A DNA stretch of 47,561 nucleotides, taken from NCBI GenBank assembly GCA_902784565.1, contig CACZVE010000019.1, forward strand, positions 1 to 47,561, in the 5' to 3' direction. Below are positions 1 through 8,960 of this stretch, one piece after another. Within the stretch, counting starts at the first letter, position 1. Each line of letters starts with the position of its first letter. The notes beneath the pieces were generated by a model. The model searched no databases and was not told the DNA's origin. It saw only the letters and a program-made list of their open reading frames with translations. The stretch is from an uncultured Prevotellaceae bacterium. GTDB taxonomy: Bacteria; Bacteroidota; Bacteroidia; Bacteroidales; Bacteroidaceae. Both the position numbers and the translations under genes were made by a program.

Positions 1-646
1 GTTGCAGACGAAGGACTGGAGTGAGAACTCCCCTGTGTTCTCTCCAGACGGAAAGACCTTATATTATATGACCTGCCTGCAACAGGAATATCCAGAGCAT
101 TACAAGGAAGAACAGTATAACCTCTGTAAGATTGCCTTTGATCCTGAGACGTGCAAGTTTGGAGAGCAGGTGGACACGCTCTTCAACGCCGTGGCGATGG
201 GGAAGAGTCTCACCTGGCCTCGTCCCAGCTACGACGGCAGGTATATCCTGTTCACGCTGATGGACTACGGCTATTTCTCCGTCTGGCACAACGAGAGTGA
301 CCAGTGGCTGTTGGACCTGCAGACAGGCGAAGCCCGCGAGATGAAGGAGATTAATAGCGACAAGGCCGACAGTTACCATAACTGGAACGTGAATTCTCAT
401 TGGATTGTCTTCACCAGCCGACGTGGCGACGGACTCTACAGCCGCCTTTATCTAGCGAGCATCGACGATAAGGGGCAGTTGTCGAAGCCCTTCCTGCTGC
501 CTCAACGCAATCCCCAGGAATACTATAGCAAGAGCCTTTATTCATTCAATACGCCAGACTTCACGAAGACGAAAGTGGACTTCGATGCCTATAATGCGGG
601 ACATGAGATAGTCTCTGACCAGCGCGTTGAAACGAAAGTCAGGTGA
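1..646 (+). CDS. WD40-like/TolB-like beta-propeller protein, C-terminal part only
   Basis: Only the last 215 or so residues are present; the gene enters from the left edge, so the first visible TTG is an internal codon and not a start. The segment holds PD40-type propeller strands: SPDGKTLYY near the start, then SYDGRYILFT, and later SHWIVFTSRRGDG. It ends in a conserved tail containing YSFNTPDF. It is clearly paralogous to the C-terminal half of the opposite gene at 647-2077, which shares the order SPDGK, DYG, DLxTG, SDxYHxW, DGLY and SFNxP. The two genes converge with no spacer: this TGA ends at 646 and the other gene's stop occupies 647-649. Function unknown; by analogy with its neighbour it is probably an exported lipoprotein. 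Confidence 0.8.
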   Translation, partial: LQTKDWSENSPVFSPDGKTLYYMTCLQQEYPEHYKEEQYNLCKIAFDPETCKFGEQVDTLFNAVAMGKSLTWPRPSYDGRYILFTLMDYGYFSVWHNESDQWLLDLQTGEAREMKEINSDKADSYHNWNVNSHWIVFTSRRGDGLYSRLYLASIDDKGQLSKPFLLPQRNPQEYYSKSLYSFNTPDFTKTKVDFDAYNAGHEIVSDQRVETKVR

Positions 647-2077
647 TTATTTGAATTCCTCAGCCTCTAATTGCATTGCCCTGACAACATCATCGATGTC
701 GAAGGGCACTTTCCCTTTGCCTAACTCAGGGGCATTGAACGACTTCAGATTATTGTCGTAGAAAGTCGGATGTGCCTGCGGCAGACAGAAAGGTTTGTGA
801 GCTTTGCCGTCTTTGTCGATATAACAGAAGTAAGGTTTGCCATAGAGGCCATCGTCGCGCTTCGAGGCAAAGACAAACCAGCGGCTATTTGATGACCACG
901 AGTGATAAGTGTCGCTTTTCTCGCTATTAACGATGGCGAGGGTGTCGATGGCGCCAGTATGAAGATCCATCAGCTGAAGGTCTGCCTCTGGATGCCAGAT
1001 GGGGAAGGTGCCGTAGTCGGCAACGGTATAGAGCAGATGTCTGCCATTGGGAGATATCCGGGGATGACAGACGGATTTGGAGTCTGGAAGATGAAGTGTG
1101 TCTACCGAATTACCAAACTGTCCCGTTGACTCATCGAAGGGGATACGGACAAGTTTGTATTGCAGTTGTTTGATATCGCGAGGCAGGAGGACACTGTCGG
1201 CAGCGCAGTAATAGATGTATTTGCCATCGGGCGAGAAGGTGGGGAATGTCTCAAAGACCGTGCTGTCACTTAAAAGAGAACTGCGCAGCATCGTGTTGGT
1301 CTTCAAGTCTGCGACATAGACATCCGACTTGCTGTCAAAGACCTCAAGTCGCTTGCTGGCAAGAGAATGGAAGCCTGGGATAATCACATTTGTGGAGAAT
1401 GTGATATAACGACCATCAGGACTGAACCCGAAATACACACTACCGGAAACCATGTCTGAAGTCTTGAGATTCAGTTTGCGAAGATTTCCGCTTTGATTCA
1501 AGATAGCCCCACCGCCAGGACCTCTGACGTACATCATTGACAGTTGCGGGTCTTGGTTGCCATAGGTATGACAGTTCATACAACGGTTTTCCAACTGCTC
1601 GTAGTGACCAAGGGCATTTACGTCGAAGTTCTCCACACAGCGCTGTTGTATCTGTATCTGATTCCATATCTCATAATCAGGTTCTATCAAACGATATGTG
1701 AGATAGGGGTCTATCTTGTCCTTGACCACAGTCCATGTGAAGGGCCTAAACTCTGTCCATTGTCCGTCAATCAAGGCCGTGACGGTAATGGAGATTTGCT
1801 TGCCGGCATACTGCGATAGCAGTTCTTTCCAGTCATCCATACCGAAAACAACTTCATTTCCCTTGGAATTGATTGTCGTCTCTCCAGCCTTTACCTCAAC
1901 GGCCTCGCAATCTCCCCTGAGCAGGAAGTTCAGTGGAGCGATATTCTCAGGGATAGTTATATCGCAATAGTCCGGATAGATAGGGGGCAGCAAGTCGCTC
2001 TTCTGCACATTTTCAGGGGTAGGGGTGCAGGAGGAAAACAGTGAGAGTAGTATGATCAGATATAACAGATGCTTCAT
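647..2077 (-). CDS. Lipoprotein with CXXCH heme motif and PD40/TolB-like propeller
   Basis: A 476-residue exported lipoprotein. The N-terminus is a lipoprotein signal with lipobox ending at Cys17 (LFSSC). Residues 40-120 look like a small beta-sandwich. A CMNCH motif at residues 166-170 fits a covalent heme c attachment site. From about residue 215 PD40-type propeller repeats follow (FSPDGRYITFS, FSPDGKYIYY, SPNGRHLLYT). Similar Bacteroidota proteins are, as I recall, often labelled cytochrome c biosynthesis protein or TolB-like, but no biochemical role is established. The ATG overlaps the stop of the upstream membrane-protein gene by 4 bases (ATGA), so the pair is probably translationally coupled. 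What it binds, and whether heme is really attached, is inference. Confidence 0.75.
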   Translation of the reverse strand: MKHLLYLIILLSLFSSCTPTPENVQKSDLLPPIYPDYCDITIPENIAPLNFLLRGDCEAVEVKAGETTINSKGNEVVFGMDDWKELLSQYAGKQISITVTALIDGQWTEFRPFTWTVVKDKIDPYLTYRLIEPDYEIWNQIQIQQRCVENFDVNALGHYEQLENRCMNCHTYGNQDPQLSMMYVRGPGGGAILNQSGNLRKLNLKTSDMVSGSVYFGFSPDGRYITFSTNVIIPGFHSLASKRLEVFDSKSDVYVADLKTNTMLRSSLLSDSTVFETFPTFSPDGKYIYYCAADSVLLPRDIKQLQYKLVRIPFDESTGQFGNSVDTLHLPDSKSVCHPRISPNGRHLLYTVADYGTFPIWHPEADLQLMDLHTGAIDTLAIVNSEKSDTYHSWSSNSRWFVFASKRDDGLYGKPYFCYIDKDGKAHKPFCLPQAHPTFYDNNLKSFNAPELGKGKVPFDIDDVVRAMQLEAEEFK

Positions 2078-3495
2078 ATCTCCGGGGCTTTTATCTTGTC
2101 GAAGTAATACCAGTATGTACCCTTGAATCTTGCATTGCCGCGTTGGTTATTATACGCGATGAACTTCTGCATAACATCGTTCATCTTGATATATTTCTCC
2201 CATTCTTCCTGCGGGGCATTGGTACCGGCTAACCAGATACAAAGGGCCTCTTGATACAATGGTTTCAAACGGGGCTTGTCAGTATTGATGCAGTAGCGGT
2301 CATAGTCGCGTTTGAAGTTGGCAATATCTTTCAGCAATAGGTTGCTGCAGAGGATATAGTCGAGGGCTATCGTGTTGTCTGGGTTGTGATCGAGGAGTTG
2401 CATCATCAGGAAATGGGCATTGTCACTGACGGTAATGGTATCATGATGGTTTACGAACTTGGTCTTCTGTGCCAGATACTGCGGCATCTGTCCCCTTGAT
2501 AACAATTCCTGTGTCGCATCGACCCATTGACGGTAGGCGAAGGTCTTTCCGAGAATTCGCAGGTATTTCTGCGCTGCGGCACTGTCACCGCTGACGATAT
2601 TACACTCTGCCAGCCGTTTCACCATCCTCACATTGCGATTCTCAGGTGCAAACACGTTTGTCATCATCGCAGCCCGTTCGGTGAAGGTCATGTCACCTAA
2701 TGCCCAATAGAGTTCGTTCATGTTATTGATGGTCAGACGCGGGCTCTTGGGGCCAATCTTGTCGAAGGTGCCGAGGTTGTTGGGCGTGAAGTCCTGCAAG
2801 TGATCGGGCAGACTGCCTCGCTGAGCATGAACGAGGTTATAGAAGAACAGCATCTGGTCGTTCCAACCGTCGGATGACTTGACGATGTTGATGACCTTGT
2901 CATAGTTGCCGAATTGGTATTCATTGACCACAGCGAAGGTCTTCTCTAAGGCAAAGTCGGGCATCTGTATGCGTTTGAGCTGCGGTAGTCCGAAGAGCAG
3001 ATAGGTTGGCAATAGTGCAAGCGCCGTCAGGATAAGCCGCATCTTCCTACCTTGTATCAGTGAGACGAGCCATAGCACCAGCATCCATCCTGCGACAGAG
3101 ATGGTCGATGACAGCCGATAGTTCGTGCTGAAGTGACAGATGGCAACAAAGGTCATCACGACGAGTGCCAGTACAAGTGCTATTTGGCGGCAAACCCTGA
3201 AATTACGGAGTGCCTTGTAGAACAGTGTGCCTGTTACGGCGATGCAGAGTGTCAGGATGGTGGCTCCTGCGTAGAGGTAATAGTAGAATTGTGTAAGAAA
3301 ATCGCCAACAAGCCGTGCTACGCCTCCTGTCTTATCAAAATAGTCCGAAACATATTCCCAATCCCAAAGGAATATCTGGTTCTGTTCGTGATAGAAGAAA
3401 TGATAAGGATACAAGAACTGGAAGAAGCACCAGCAGAAGACAGCCCACAGGACTATGACCACAGTAGCACCATATTTAGATAGCAGTCCTTTCAT
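2074..3495 (-). CDS. Multi-pass membrane protein, DUF6057-like
   Basis: A 473-residue protein with about five hydrophobic helices in its first 180 residues: near residues 9-33, 60-92, 103-121, 131-149 and 154-172. A long soluble helical region follows, with alternating helix pairs that resemble TPR-type repeats. The size and architecture (N-terminal membrane block, C-terminal helical domain) and the adjacent PD40 lipoprotein match what I remember of the DUF6057 family in Bacteroides; that assignment is from memory. It overlaps both neighbours by 4 bases, the aldolase upstream and the PD40 lipoprotein downstream, so all three appear to form one operon. The helical domain may scaffold the CXXCH lipoprotein at the membrane, but no function is known. 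Confidence 0.7.
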   Translation of the reverse strand: MKGLLSKYGATVVIVLWAVFCWCFFQFLYPYHFFYHEQNQIFLWDWEYVSDYFDKTGGVARLVGDFLTQFYYYLYAGATILTLCIAVTGTLFYKALRNFRVCRQIALVLALVVMTFVAICHFSTNYRLSSTISVAGWMLVLWLVSLIQGRKMRLILTALALLPTYLLFGLPQLKRIQMPDFALEKTFAVVNEYQFGNYDKVINIVKSSDGWNDQMLFFYNLVHAQRGSLPDHLQDFTPNNLGTFDKIGPKSPRLTINNMNELYWALGDMTFTERAAMMTNVFAPENRNVRMVKRLAECNIVSGDSAAAQKYLRILGKTFAYRQWVDATQELLSRGQMPQYLAQKTKFVNHHDTITVSDNAHFLMMQLLDHNPDNTIALDYILCSNLLLKDIANFKRDYDRYCINTDKPRLKPLYQEALCIWLAGTNAPQEEWEKYIKMNDVMQKFIAYNNQRGNARFKGTYWYYFDKIKAPEI

Positions 3496-4520
3496 CCTAA
3501 TATCTGCTCAAGTTCATTGATGTCTTCCTCTGTTGTGGACCAACTGGTGACGAAGCGGCAGATGGTGTGATGGTGGTCGGTCTGGCCGAAATGTGAGAAC
3601 TCCACCTGACGACTCAACCGCTCTACCTGTTCGTTATCGATGACGACAAACTGTTGGTTGGTGGGGGAGTCGACATAAAATACAAAGCCTTTGCGTTTGA
3701 AGATGTCCTTCATCCGCATCGCCATCCGGATGGCATGTTCAGAGAGTTTGAAATATAGGTTATTACTAAACAGCGCATCAAACTGCAAACCAATCAGTGC
3801 CCCCTTGGCAATCACGGCGCCATGTTGTTTCTGGATGGAGAAAAAATGCTTGTGTGCCTTGCGGTTGGTGAAGACGACAGCCTCGCCACAGAGTGCCCCG
3901 ATCTTTGTCCCGCCGATATAAAATACGTCGCAGTGGCGGGCGAGGTAGGGTAGGGAGATGTCGTTTTCTTCTGCCATCAGACCATAGCCAAGGCGGGCAC
4001 CGTCGATGTAGAGCGGAATCTCATAGCGTTGGCATACCTGATAGATATCGTCAAGTTCCTTGGCAGAATAGAGCGTACCGAATTCTGTGGGGAAGGTGAT
4101 ATAGACCAGGCCCGGATGTACGGCGTGGTCCTTGTTGCCGTCGTGCATATAGTCGTCGAGATACTTGTCGAGTGTCTTGGCCTCCATCTTACCGTCGGTG
4201 TCAGCAATGGTGATGATCTTGTGCTCTGTGAACTCTACGGCTCCCGCTTCATGGACGTTAATGTGTCCTGATCCAACGCAGATGACACCCTCATATTGAT
4301 AGAGCATCGAGTCAATCGTGGTGGCGTTGGTCTGTGTGCCACCCGTCAGGAAGAATATCTGTGCGTCGGGCATGCCGCAAGCCTCACAGATACGGTTTTT
4401 TGCCCGCTCACTAAACGCATCAAAGCCATAGGGCGTTGGTTTGGCATTGTTGTACTTCACGAGATTGTCGAGCACTTCCTGACAGGCACCATTGTTGTAG
4501 TCACATTCGAATGAGATCAT
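3492..4520 (-). CDS. ltaE: Low-specificity L-threonine aldolase
   Basis: A 342-residue PLP enzyme of the beta-eliminating lyase / threonine aldolase family, which cleaves L-threonine or allo-threonine to glycine and acetaldehyde in the cytoplasm. Visible hallmarks are the GGTQTNAT stretch near residue 60, the cofactor aspartate in YIDGARLGYG (Asp173), and the Schiff-base lysine in GGTKIGALCGE (Lys206). Length matches the family. It is the first gene of the minus-strand operon with the membrane protein and the CXXCH lipoprotein, and a TAnnTTTG promoter box lies 23 bases upstream. The pairing with those envelope genes has no obvious metabolic logic. The gene symbol is by family; substrate preference was not tested. 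Confidence 0.87.
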   Translation of the reverse strand: MISFECDYNNGACQEVLDNLVKYNNAKPTPYGFDAFSERAKNRICEACGMPDAQIFFLTGGTQTNATTIDSMLYQYEGVICVGSGHINVHEAGAVEFTEHKIITIADTDGKMEAKTLDKYLDDYMHDGNKDHAVHPGLVYITFPTEFGTLYSAKELDDIYQVCQRYEIPLYIDGARLGYGLMAEENDISLPYLARHCDVFYIGGTKIGALCGEAVVFTNRKAHKHFFSIQKQHGAVIAKGALIGLQFDALFSNNLYFKLSEHAIRMAMRMKDIFKRKGFVFYVDSPTNQQFVVIDNEQVERLSRQVEFSHFGQTDHHHTICRFVTSWSTTEEDINELEQILG

Positions 4521-4542
4521 ATCAGTTTCTGTTTGTTGGTTG

Positions 4543-4550
4543 CAAATATA
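4543..4550 (-). promoter_or_regulatory. Bacteroidota -7 promoter box for the aldolase operon
   Basis: On the minus strand this reads TATATTTG, matching the TAnnTTTG consensus, 23 bases before the ATG. No convincing -33 TTTG is seen at the usual distance. Confidence 0.5.
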
Positions 4551-4593
4551 CTAAATAATATCTAATTATCTGTAGATTCAGAGGCTTTTTTTG

Positions 4594-4601
4594 TAACTTT
4601 G
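4594..4601 (+). promoter_or_regulatory. Bacteroidota -7 promoter box for the DUF3089 gene
   Basis: TAACTTTG matches TAnnTTTG and is followed by CAACC, a context seen at other promoters in this window. It lies 26 bases before the ATG at 4628. No clear -33 TTTG is present. Together with the box at 4543-4550 it makes a compact divergent promoter region. Confidence 0.55.
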
Positions 4602-4627
4602 CAACCAAATTTTATTCAACCACGACG

Positions 4628-5596
4628 ATGATAAGAAGGAAAAGGGCATTGATGATGCTTTTGGGGATGGGTCTGCTATTGTTGTTCTCTTCTTGGGCCG
4701 ATGGCAGGGATTCGTTGATTGGCCCCATCCCACCGGAACCGGTCTATGCCGATTCGTCGCAGTGGTTTATCCGTGACCGAGGGGGAAGGGCTGACCTTTT
4801 CTATATCATCTCTACTGAGACAGGCGATCACATGATAGGCGATGACACTTGCCACTTAGCTGATACCTATGATGACTACCTGCGGGGACGTATGGCCCAT
4901 GAAATGCATGCTGTGGACTCTTTTTATTCTGGCGACTGCAACTATTTCTCGCCCTATTACCGTCAGGTGTCCATGCAGTCTTGGAGTTCTATGGAGGCTA
5001 CATTGGCACGATTGCCTGTTGCCTTGTCGGATGTGCGGCGCAGTTGGGATTTTTATCTGGAACATTATAATCAGGGCCGGCCTTTTTTGATAGCAGGTTA
5101 CAGTCAGGGGGCGCATGCCATGATAGACATCTTACGACAGATGCCCGACAGCATTGCTTCGCGGATGGTGGCGGCTTATGTCATTGGCTATAAGGTGACG
5201 CAGGAAGATCTGGATGCCTGTCCGCTGATACGACCAGCACAGGGAGAAACAGATACCGGGGTGACGATATGCTTTAACTCCGTGCGCTCAGTAGAAGACA
5301 CCATTCCGGTGGTGAGCGGTGGCAACCTGTTATGCATCAATCCGGTGAACTGGCGGACGGATACGGCCAGTACATCCTTCGTTGTTGTTGATCATGAGCG
5401 CGTCGATACGTTGACGGCACAATGTGAACCGGAAAATCATCTGGTGCTGGTGGGAGGCTATTCAGACAACAGCCCCATGCCTGTCATCGGCGTGCCAGGC
5501 AATTATCACCATCGGGAACTGAAATTCTACTATCCCTATATCTGTCAGAACATCATGGATCGGGTGGCGGCTTATTTTGAGAAAAAAGAAGAGTGA
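4628..5596 (+). CDS. Secreted alpha/beta-hydrolase, DUF3089 type
   Basis: A 322-residue protein with an N-terminal signal or anchor (basic residues 3-6, hydrophobic 8-22). The nucleophile elbow is GYSQGAH, with Ser159 in a GxSxG context, typical of serine esterases and lipases. The early segment with WFIRD and LFYIISTET resembles the DUF3089 family, found in many Bacteroidota and usually called a lipase or esterase without a known substrate. Candidate acid and histidine residues lie in the C-terminal part (His near NYHHRE). It is monocistronic and plus-strand, with its own -7 box. The last codons form part of the downstream terminator stem. Substrate unknown. Confidence 0.75.
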   Translation: MIRRKRALMMLLGMGLLLLFSSWADGRDSLIGPIPPEPVYADSSQWFIRDRGGRADLFYIISTETGDHMIGDDTCHLADTYDDYLRGRMAHEMHAVDSFYSGDCNYFSPYYRQVSMQSWSSMEATLARLPVALSDVRRSWDFYLEHYNQGRPFLIAGYSQGAHAMIDILRQMPDSIASRMVAAYVIGYKVTQEDLDACPLIRPAQGETDTGVTICFNSVRSVEDTIPVVSGGNLLCINPVNWRTDTASTSFVVVDHERVDTLTAQCEPENHLVLVGGYSDNSPMPVIGVPGNYHHRELKFYYPYICQNIMDRVAAYFEKKEE

Positions 5597-5618
5597 GGCG
5601 GTAGACCTCACTCTTCTT
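5586..5618. terminator. Bidirectional intrinsic terminator between convergent genes
   Basis: A perfect 13-bp stem (arms 5586-5598 and 5606-5618) with a 7-base loop, preceded by an A-run and followed by T-rich sequence. It serves the plus-strand hydrolase and the minus-strand argF' gene. The left arm overlaps the final Lys-Glu-Glu codons and stop of the hydrolase. Confidence 0.85.
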
Positions 5619-5621
5619 GTC

Positions 5622-6584
5622 TTATAGGCTTTCGAGCATCCGTTTGATGACGACTGAGCAGGAGATTTCCCGATTGGCGGCCTCGGGGATGACGAGGCTG
5701 TTGGGCGACTCAATCACATCGTCGGTGACGATGAGGTTGCGGCGTACGGGCAGACAGTGTAGGAACTTACCGTTGTTAGTCCACGACATGTGCTCAGTAT
5801 CTACCGTCCATGACATATCCTTTGACGTAATCTTGCCGTAGTCGGCAGGATTCGTCACACCAGGGTTACTCCAGTTCTTGGCGTAGATGAAGTCTGCACC
5901 TTCGAAGGCTTTCTTCTGATCGTACTCCACACGGGCATTGCCGATAAATTTCGGATCGAGTTCGTAACCCTCGGGGTGAGTGATGACGAGGTCTACATCG
6001 GCGGCGTTCATCCACTGGGCGAATGAGTTCGGCACCGCCTGCGGCAAGGCACGGCAGTGAGGCGCCCATGTCAGCACGACCTTCGGACGTTCCACCACCT
6101 TATGTTCTTCGATGGTGATGAGGTCAGCAAAGGCCTGAAGAGGGTGTACGGTGGCCGTCTCCATGGCGAAGACGGGACGGCCAGAGTATTTGATAAACTG
6201 ATTCAGCACTGTTTCGGCATAGTCGTACTCACGGTCAGTCAGTCCGGCAAAGGAACGAACGCCGATCAGGTCGCAGTAACAGCCCATCACGGGGATGGCC
6301 TCCAACAGATGCTCGCTCTTGTCACCATCCATGATGACACCACGTTCGGTCTCCAGTTTCCAGGCACCGGCATTCACGTCGAGCACGATGACATTCATAC
6401 CTAAGTTCATGGCAGCCTTTTGGGTGGAGAGACGCGTGCGCAAAGAATTATTGAAAAAAATCATCATCAGGGTCTTGTTCTTGCCCAGATGCTGATATTT
6501 GTAACGGTCATTCTTAATCTCCTGTGCTTCGGCGAGTGCTTTCTGGAGGTCGCCGATATCCTCTACGTTGATAAAACTTTTCAT
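5622..6584 (-). CDS. argF': N-acylornithine (N-succinyl/N-acetyl) carbamoyltransferase
   Basis: A 320-residue carbamoyltransferase of the Bacteroidota N-succinylornithine type. It transfers the carbamoyl group of carbamoyl phosphate to an N-acylated ornithine in arginine synthesis. Visible motifs are the carbamoyl-phosphate loop with SLRTR (residues 47-51) in place of the STRTR of classical ornithine enzymes, HPLQ in the second substrate region, and HCLPVRR near the C-terminus. As I recall, Bacteroides fragilis has Pro90 and Xanthomonas Glu92 at the position that sets succinyl versus acetyl preference; the equivalent residue here, in the DGDKSEHL stretch, is Ser90. The acyl group used is therefore left open. 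It is the last gene of the argD-to-argF' operon, 35 bases after proA. Confidence 0.9.
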   Translation of the reverse strand: MKSFINVEDIGDLQKALAEAQEIKNDRYKYQHLGKNKTLMMIFFNNSLRTRLSTQKAAMNLGMNVIVLDVNAGAWKLETERGVIMDGDKSEHLLEAIPVMGCYCDLIGVRSFAGLTDREYDYAETVLNQFIKYSGRPVFAMETATVHPLQAFADLITIEEHKVVERPKVVLTWAPHCRALPQAVPNSFAQWMNAADVDLVITHPEGYELDPKFIGNARVEYDQKKAFEGADFIYAKNWSNPGVTNPADYGKITSKDMSWTVDTEHMSWTNNGKFLHCLPVRRNLIVTDDVIESPNSLVIPEAANREISCSVVIKRMLESL

Positions 6585-6619
6585 TTCTGTAATGTTGGGT
6601 TAATGGGTATAATGGGAAT

Positions 6620-7861
6620 TTATGGGCGAGTCTGCCCTTCGCCCTCAATGAGCCATTTATAGGTGCATATCTCCTCGAGTGCCATCGGACCACGCGGACC
6701 CAGTTTCTGCGTGCTGATGCCAATCTCGGCACCAAGGCCGAACTGGGCACCGTCCGTAAACGAGGTGGGCGCATTCCAATAGACACAGGCTGCATCGACG
6801 TGAGCCTGGAACTTACGGGCAGTCTCCTCATTCATCGTGACGATGGCCTCACTGTGTCCACTGCCGTTCTCGTCGATATGGGCCAGCGCCTCATTGAGAG
6901 AAGTAACGGTCTTGATGGCCATCTTATAGTCCATGAATTCCGTGCCGAAACTGTCTGCCGTGGCAACTTCCAGATAGGGGTATTTCCCATCGAGGGCAGC
7001 ATAAGCCTTTTCATCGGCATAGATGATGACATTCTTCTCGGCCATTATCTCGCAGAGGGAGGGCAGGTCGTTCAGGCGACTCTCGTGTATAATGAGGCAG
7101 TCCAGCGCGTTGCAGACCGAGACACGGCGGGTCTTGGCATTGTTGATGATGGCGCGACCCATCTCCAAGTCGCCGTCCTTGTCGAAGTATGTATTCACCA
7201 CGCCGGCACCTGTCTCGATGACTGGGATGCGAGCGGTGTTGCGGACAAAGTCGATGAGTTTTCGTCCGCCACGGGGGATGCAGAGGTCCACGTAGCCCAC
7301 AGCATTGAGCATCTCGCCCGTAGCCTCATGGGTGGCGGGCAACAGGGCAACGACATCCTTCGACACACCATACTTCTCCAGTATCTCATGGATGAGGGCA
7401 ACCTCTTCGCGATTGCTACAATCGGCATCCTTACCGCCCTTCAGCACACAGGCGTTACCGCTCTTGAAACAAAGCGAGAAGACATCAAACGTGACATTCG
7501 GACGTGCCTCGTAAATCATGCCGATGACACCGAACGGCACACTGACACGACAGAGACGCAGACCATTCGGCAACGTTTTCTGTTTGGTGATATGTCCGAG
7601 GGGAGTCGGCAGGGTGGCGACGTTCCGCATATCGGCGGCGATACCTTCCAAGCGACTCTCCGTCAGTTGCAGGCGGTCGTAGAGGGGATTGTCTTTCGAC
7701 ATCTTGGCCAGGTCCTGAGCATTTGCCTCTAAGATTCTCACCTTATTATATATAATAGCATCGGCAACGGCATTCAGTATCTCGTTGCGTTGCTCGTCGC
7801 TCAGCAGGGCCAGACTCTTGCTGGCACGCTTTACTTTTTCAAAAGTCTCTTTCAGTTGCAT
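6620..7861 (-). CDS. proA: Glutamate-5-semialdehyde dehydrogenase (gamma-glutamyl phosphate reductase)
   Basis: A 413-residue enzyme catalysing the NADPH-dependent reduction of gamma-glutamyl phosphate to glutamate-5-semialdehyde, the second step of proline synthesis. Family signatures are [17 protein letters not shown] (residues 108-124), the IPRGGR segment near 195-200, and the catalytic cysteine in [14 protein letters not shown] (Cys250). Length fits the family. The start ATG lies inside the end of proB: the genes overlap by 10 bases in different frames, which suggests coupled translation of the kinase and reductase, whose unstable intermediate is thought to be channelled. Confidence 0.95.
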   Translation of the reverse strand: MQLKETFEKVKRASKSLALLSDEQRNEILNAVADAIIYNKVRILEANAQDLAKMSKDNPLYDRLQLTESRLEGIAADMRNVATLPTPLGHITKQKTLPNGLRLCRVSVPFGVIGMIYEARPNVTFDVFSLCFKSGNACVLKGGKDADCSNREEVALIHEILEKYGVSKDVVALLPATHEATGEMLNAVGYVDLCIPRGGRKLIDFVRNTARIPVIETGAGVVNTYFDKDGDLEMGRAIINNAKTRRVSVCNALDCLIIHESRLNDLPSLCEIMAEKNVIIYADEKAYAALDGKYPYLEVATADSFGTEFMDYKMAIKTVTSLNEALAHIDENGSGHSEAIVTMNEETARKFQAHVDAACVYWNAPTSFTDGAQFGLGAEIGISTQKLGPRGPMALEEICTYKWLIEGEGQTRP

Positions 7862-8604
7862 GGTGTAAATTCAGTATGTGGGGTTGATGCGGGTTGGTTC
7901 ATTATATCGATGAGGATATTCTCGCGTTCGCCGTTGGCGATGATGACACGGATGCCAGCCTGCGATACCTTGCTGGCGGTTGTGTACTTCGAGTGCATGC
8001 CGCCACGGCCGAAGGCACTCTTCTCTTCTTTGATGTACTGCGACAGGTCGGTGCCGGGCTCCACACGGGGAATGATGCGCGACGCGGGATTGTCGGGATG
8101 ACCGTCGTAGATGCCGTCGATATTGGAAAGCAGGATGAGTGTATCGGCCTGCATCATCTGTGCTATGAGACCCGAGAGTTCATCGTTATCGGTGAACATC
8201 AACTCGGTGACACTCACGGTGTCGTTTTCATTGACGATAGGCAGTACATCGTTCTCCAGCATCACCGTCATACAGGCTCGTTGGTTACGGTACTGTTCAC
8301 CGGGCTCGAAGTTCTCTTTCATGGTGAGTACTTGTCCCACGTGGATATTGAACTCGCGAAACAGTTTCACTTGTCCGACGGCAGAAAACAACTGACGCTG
8401 TTCTACGCTGTCGAGCGAATGGTCTACGGTCAGTTCGCGTCGTCCGCAAGCGACGGCACCTGATGATACGAGTATCACCTCGATATCCTGCTTCCGTAGC
8501 CAGGCAACCTGGTCAACCAATGCCGACATACGGGTGACGTCCAGTTTGCCGTCTGTCCGTGTCAACACGTTTGAACCTATCTTGATAACTATTCTTCTTT
8601 TCAT
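7852..8604 (-). CDS. proB: Glutamate 5-kinase, short form without PUA domain
   Basis: A 250-residue amino-acid kinase fold enzyme that phosphorylates glutamate in the first step of proline synthesis. Motifs include KIGSNVLT at the N-terminus, [11 protein letters not shown] near residues 46-56, NENDTVS for substrate binding, and the [12 protein letters not shown] segment near the C-terminus. The chain stops right after the kinase domain, so the C-terminal PUA domain present in the longer E. coli-type enzyme (about 367 residues) is absent. It overlaps the preceding YraN-like gene by 4 bases and proA by 10 bases. Whether proline feedback is retained cannot be read from the sequence. Confidence 0.92.
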   Translation of the reverse strand: MKRRIVIKIGSNVLTRTDGKLDVTRMSALVDQVAWLRKQDIEVILVSSGAVACGRRELTVDHSLDSVEQRQLFSAVGQVKLFREFNIHVGQVLTMKENFEPGEQYRNQRACMTVMLENDVLPIVNENDTVSVTELMFTDNDELSGLIAQMMQADTLILLSNIDGIYDGHPDNPASRIIPRVEPGTDLSQYIKEEKSAFGRGGMHSKYTTASKVSQAGIRVIIANGERENILIDIMNQPASTPHTEFTPCN

Positions 8605-8960
8605 ATCAGTGTTACATCTTTGATGTGCTCTATCTCTGGTGTCGAGCCTATTGTCCCGACGATGCTGATGATATCAAAACGTATGTCCCGCCCTGTGCGA
8701 TGACTCTTGACATAATGGTTGATGGCCGACTGCAGACTCATCCGTTTCTTGTAGTCAATGGCTTCTTCGGGATCACCGAACAATCGGTTGCGACGGGTCT
8801 TCACTTCGATGATGACAAGCGTATCCTCGTCTCTGGCAATGATGTCAAGGTCGTGGTGTCCTGACTTCCAGTCGCGCTCGAGAATCTCGTAGCCTTTCTT
8901 TGCCAGATAGGCTGCGGCCAGATCCTCGCCCCACTTCCCTAACTCATTATGTGCCGCCAT
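8601..8960 (-). CDS. YraN/UPF0102 family nuclease-like protein
   Basis: A 119-residue protein with the UPF0102 pattern: ELGKWGEDLAAAYL at the N-terminus, then HHDLDIIARD and IIEVKTRR, the Asp/Glu-x-Lys core of a Holliday-junction-resolvase-like nuclease fold. The biological role is not established in most bacteria. It shares one base with the stop of the upstream AMP-binding gene (TAATG) and overlaps proB by 4 bases, so it is embedded in the proline/arginine operon although it has no metabolic link to it. Confidence 0.88.
   Translation of the reverse strand: MAAHNELGKWGEDLAAAYLAKKGYEILERDWKSGHHDLDIIARDEDTLVIIEVKTRRNRLFGDPEEAIDYKKRMSLQSAINHYVKSHRTGRDIRFDIISIVGTIGSTPEIEHIKDVTLI

Noticed and set aside
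6800-7732. A 310-residue plus-strand open frame.
   Set aside because: Antisense to proA, which has clear catalytic motifs across the same stretch.
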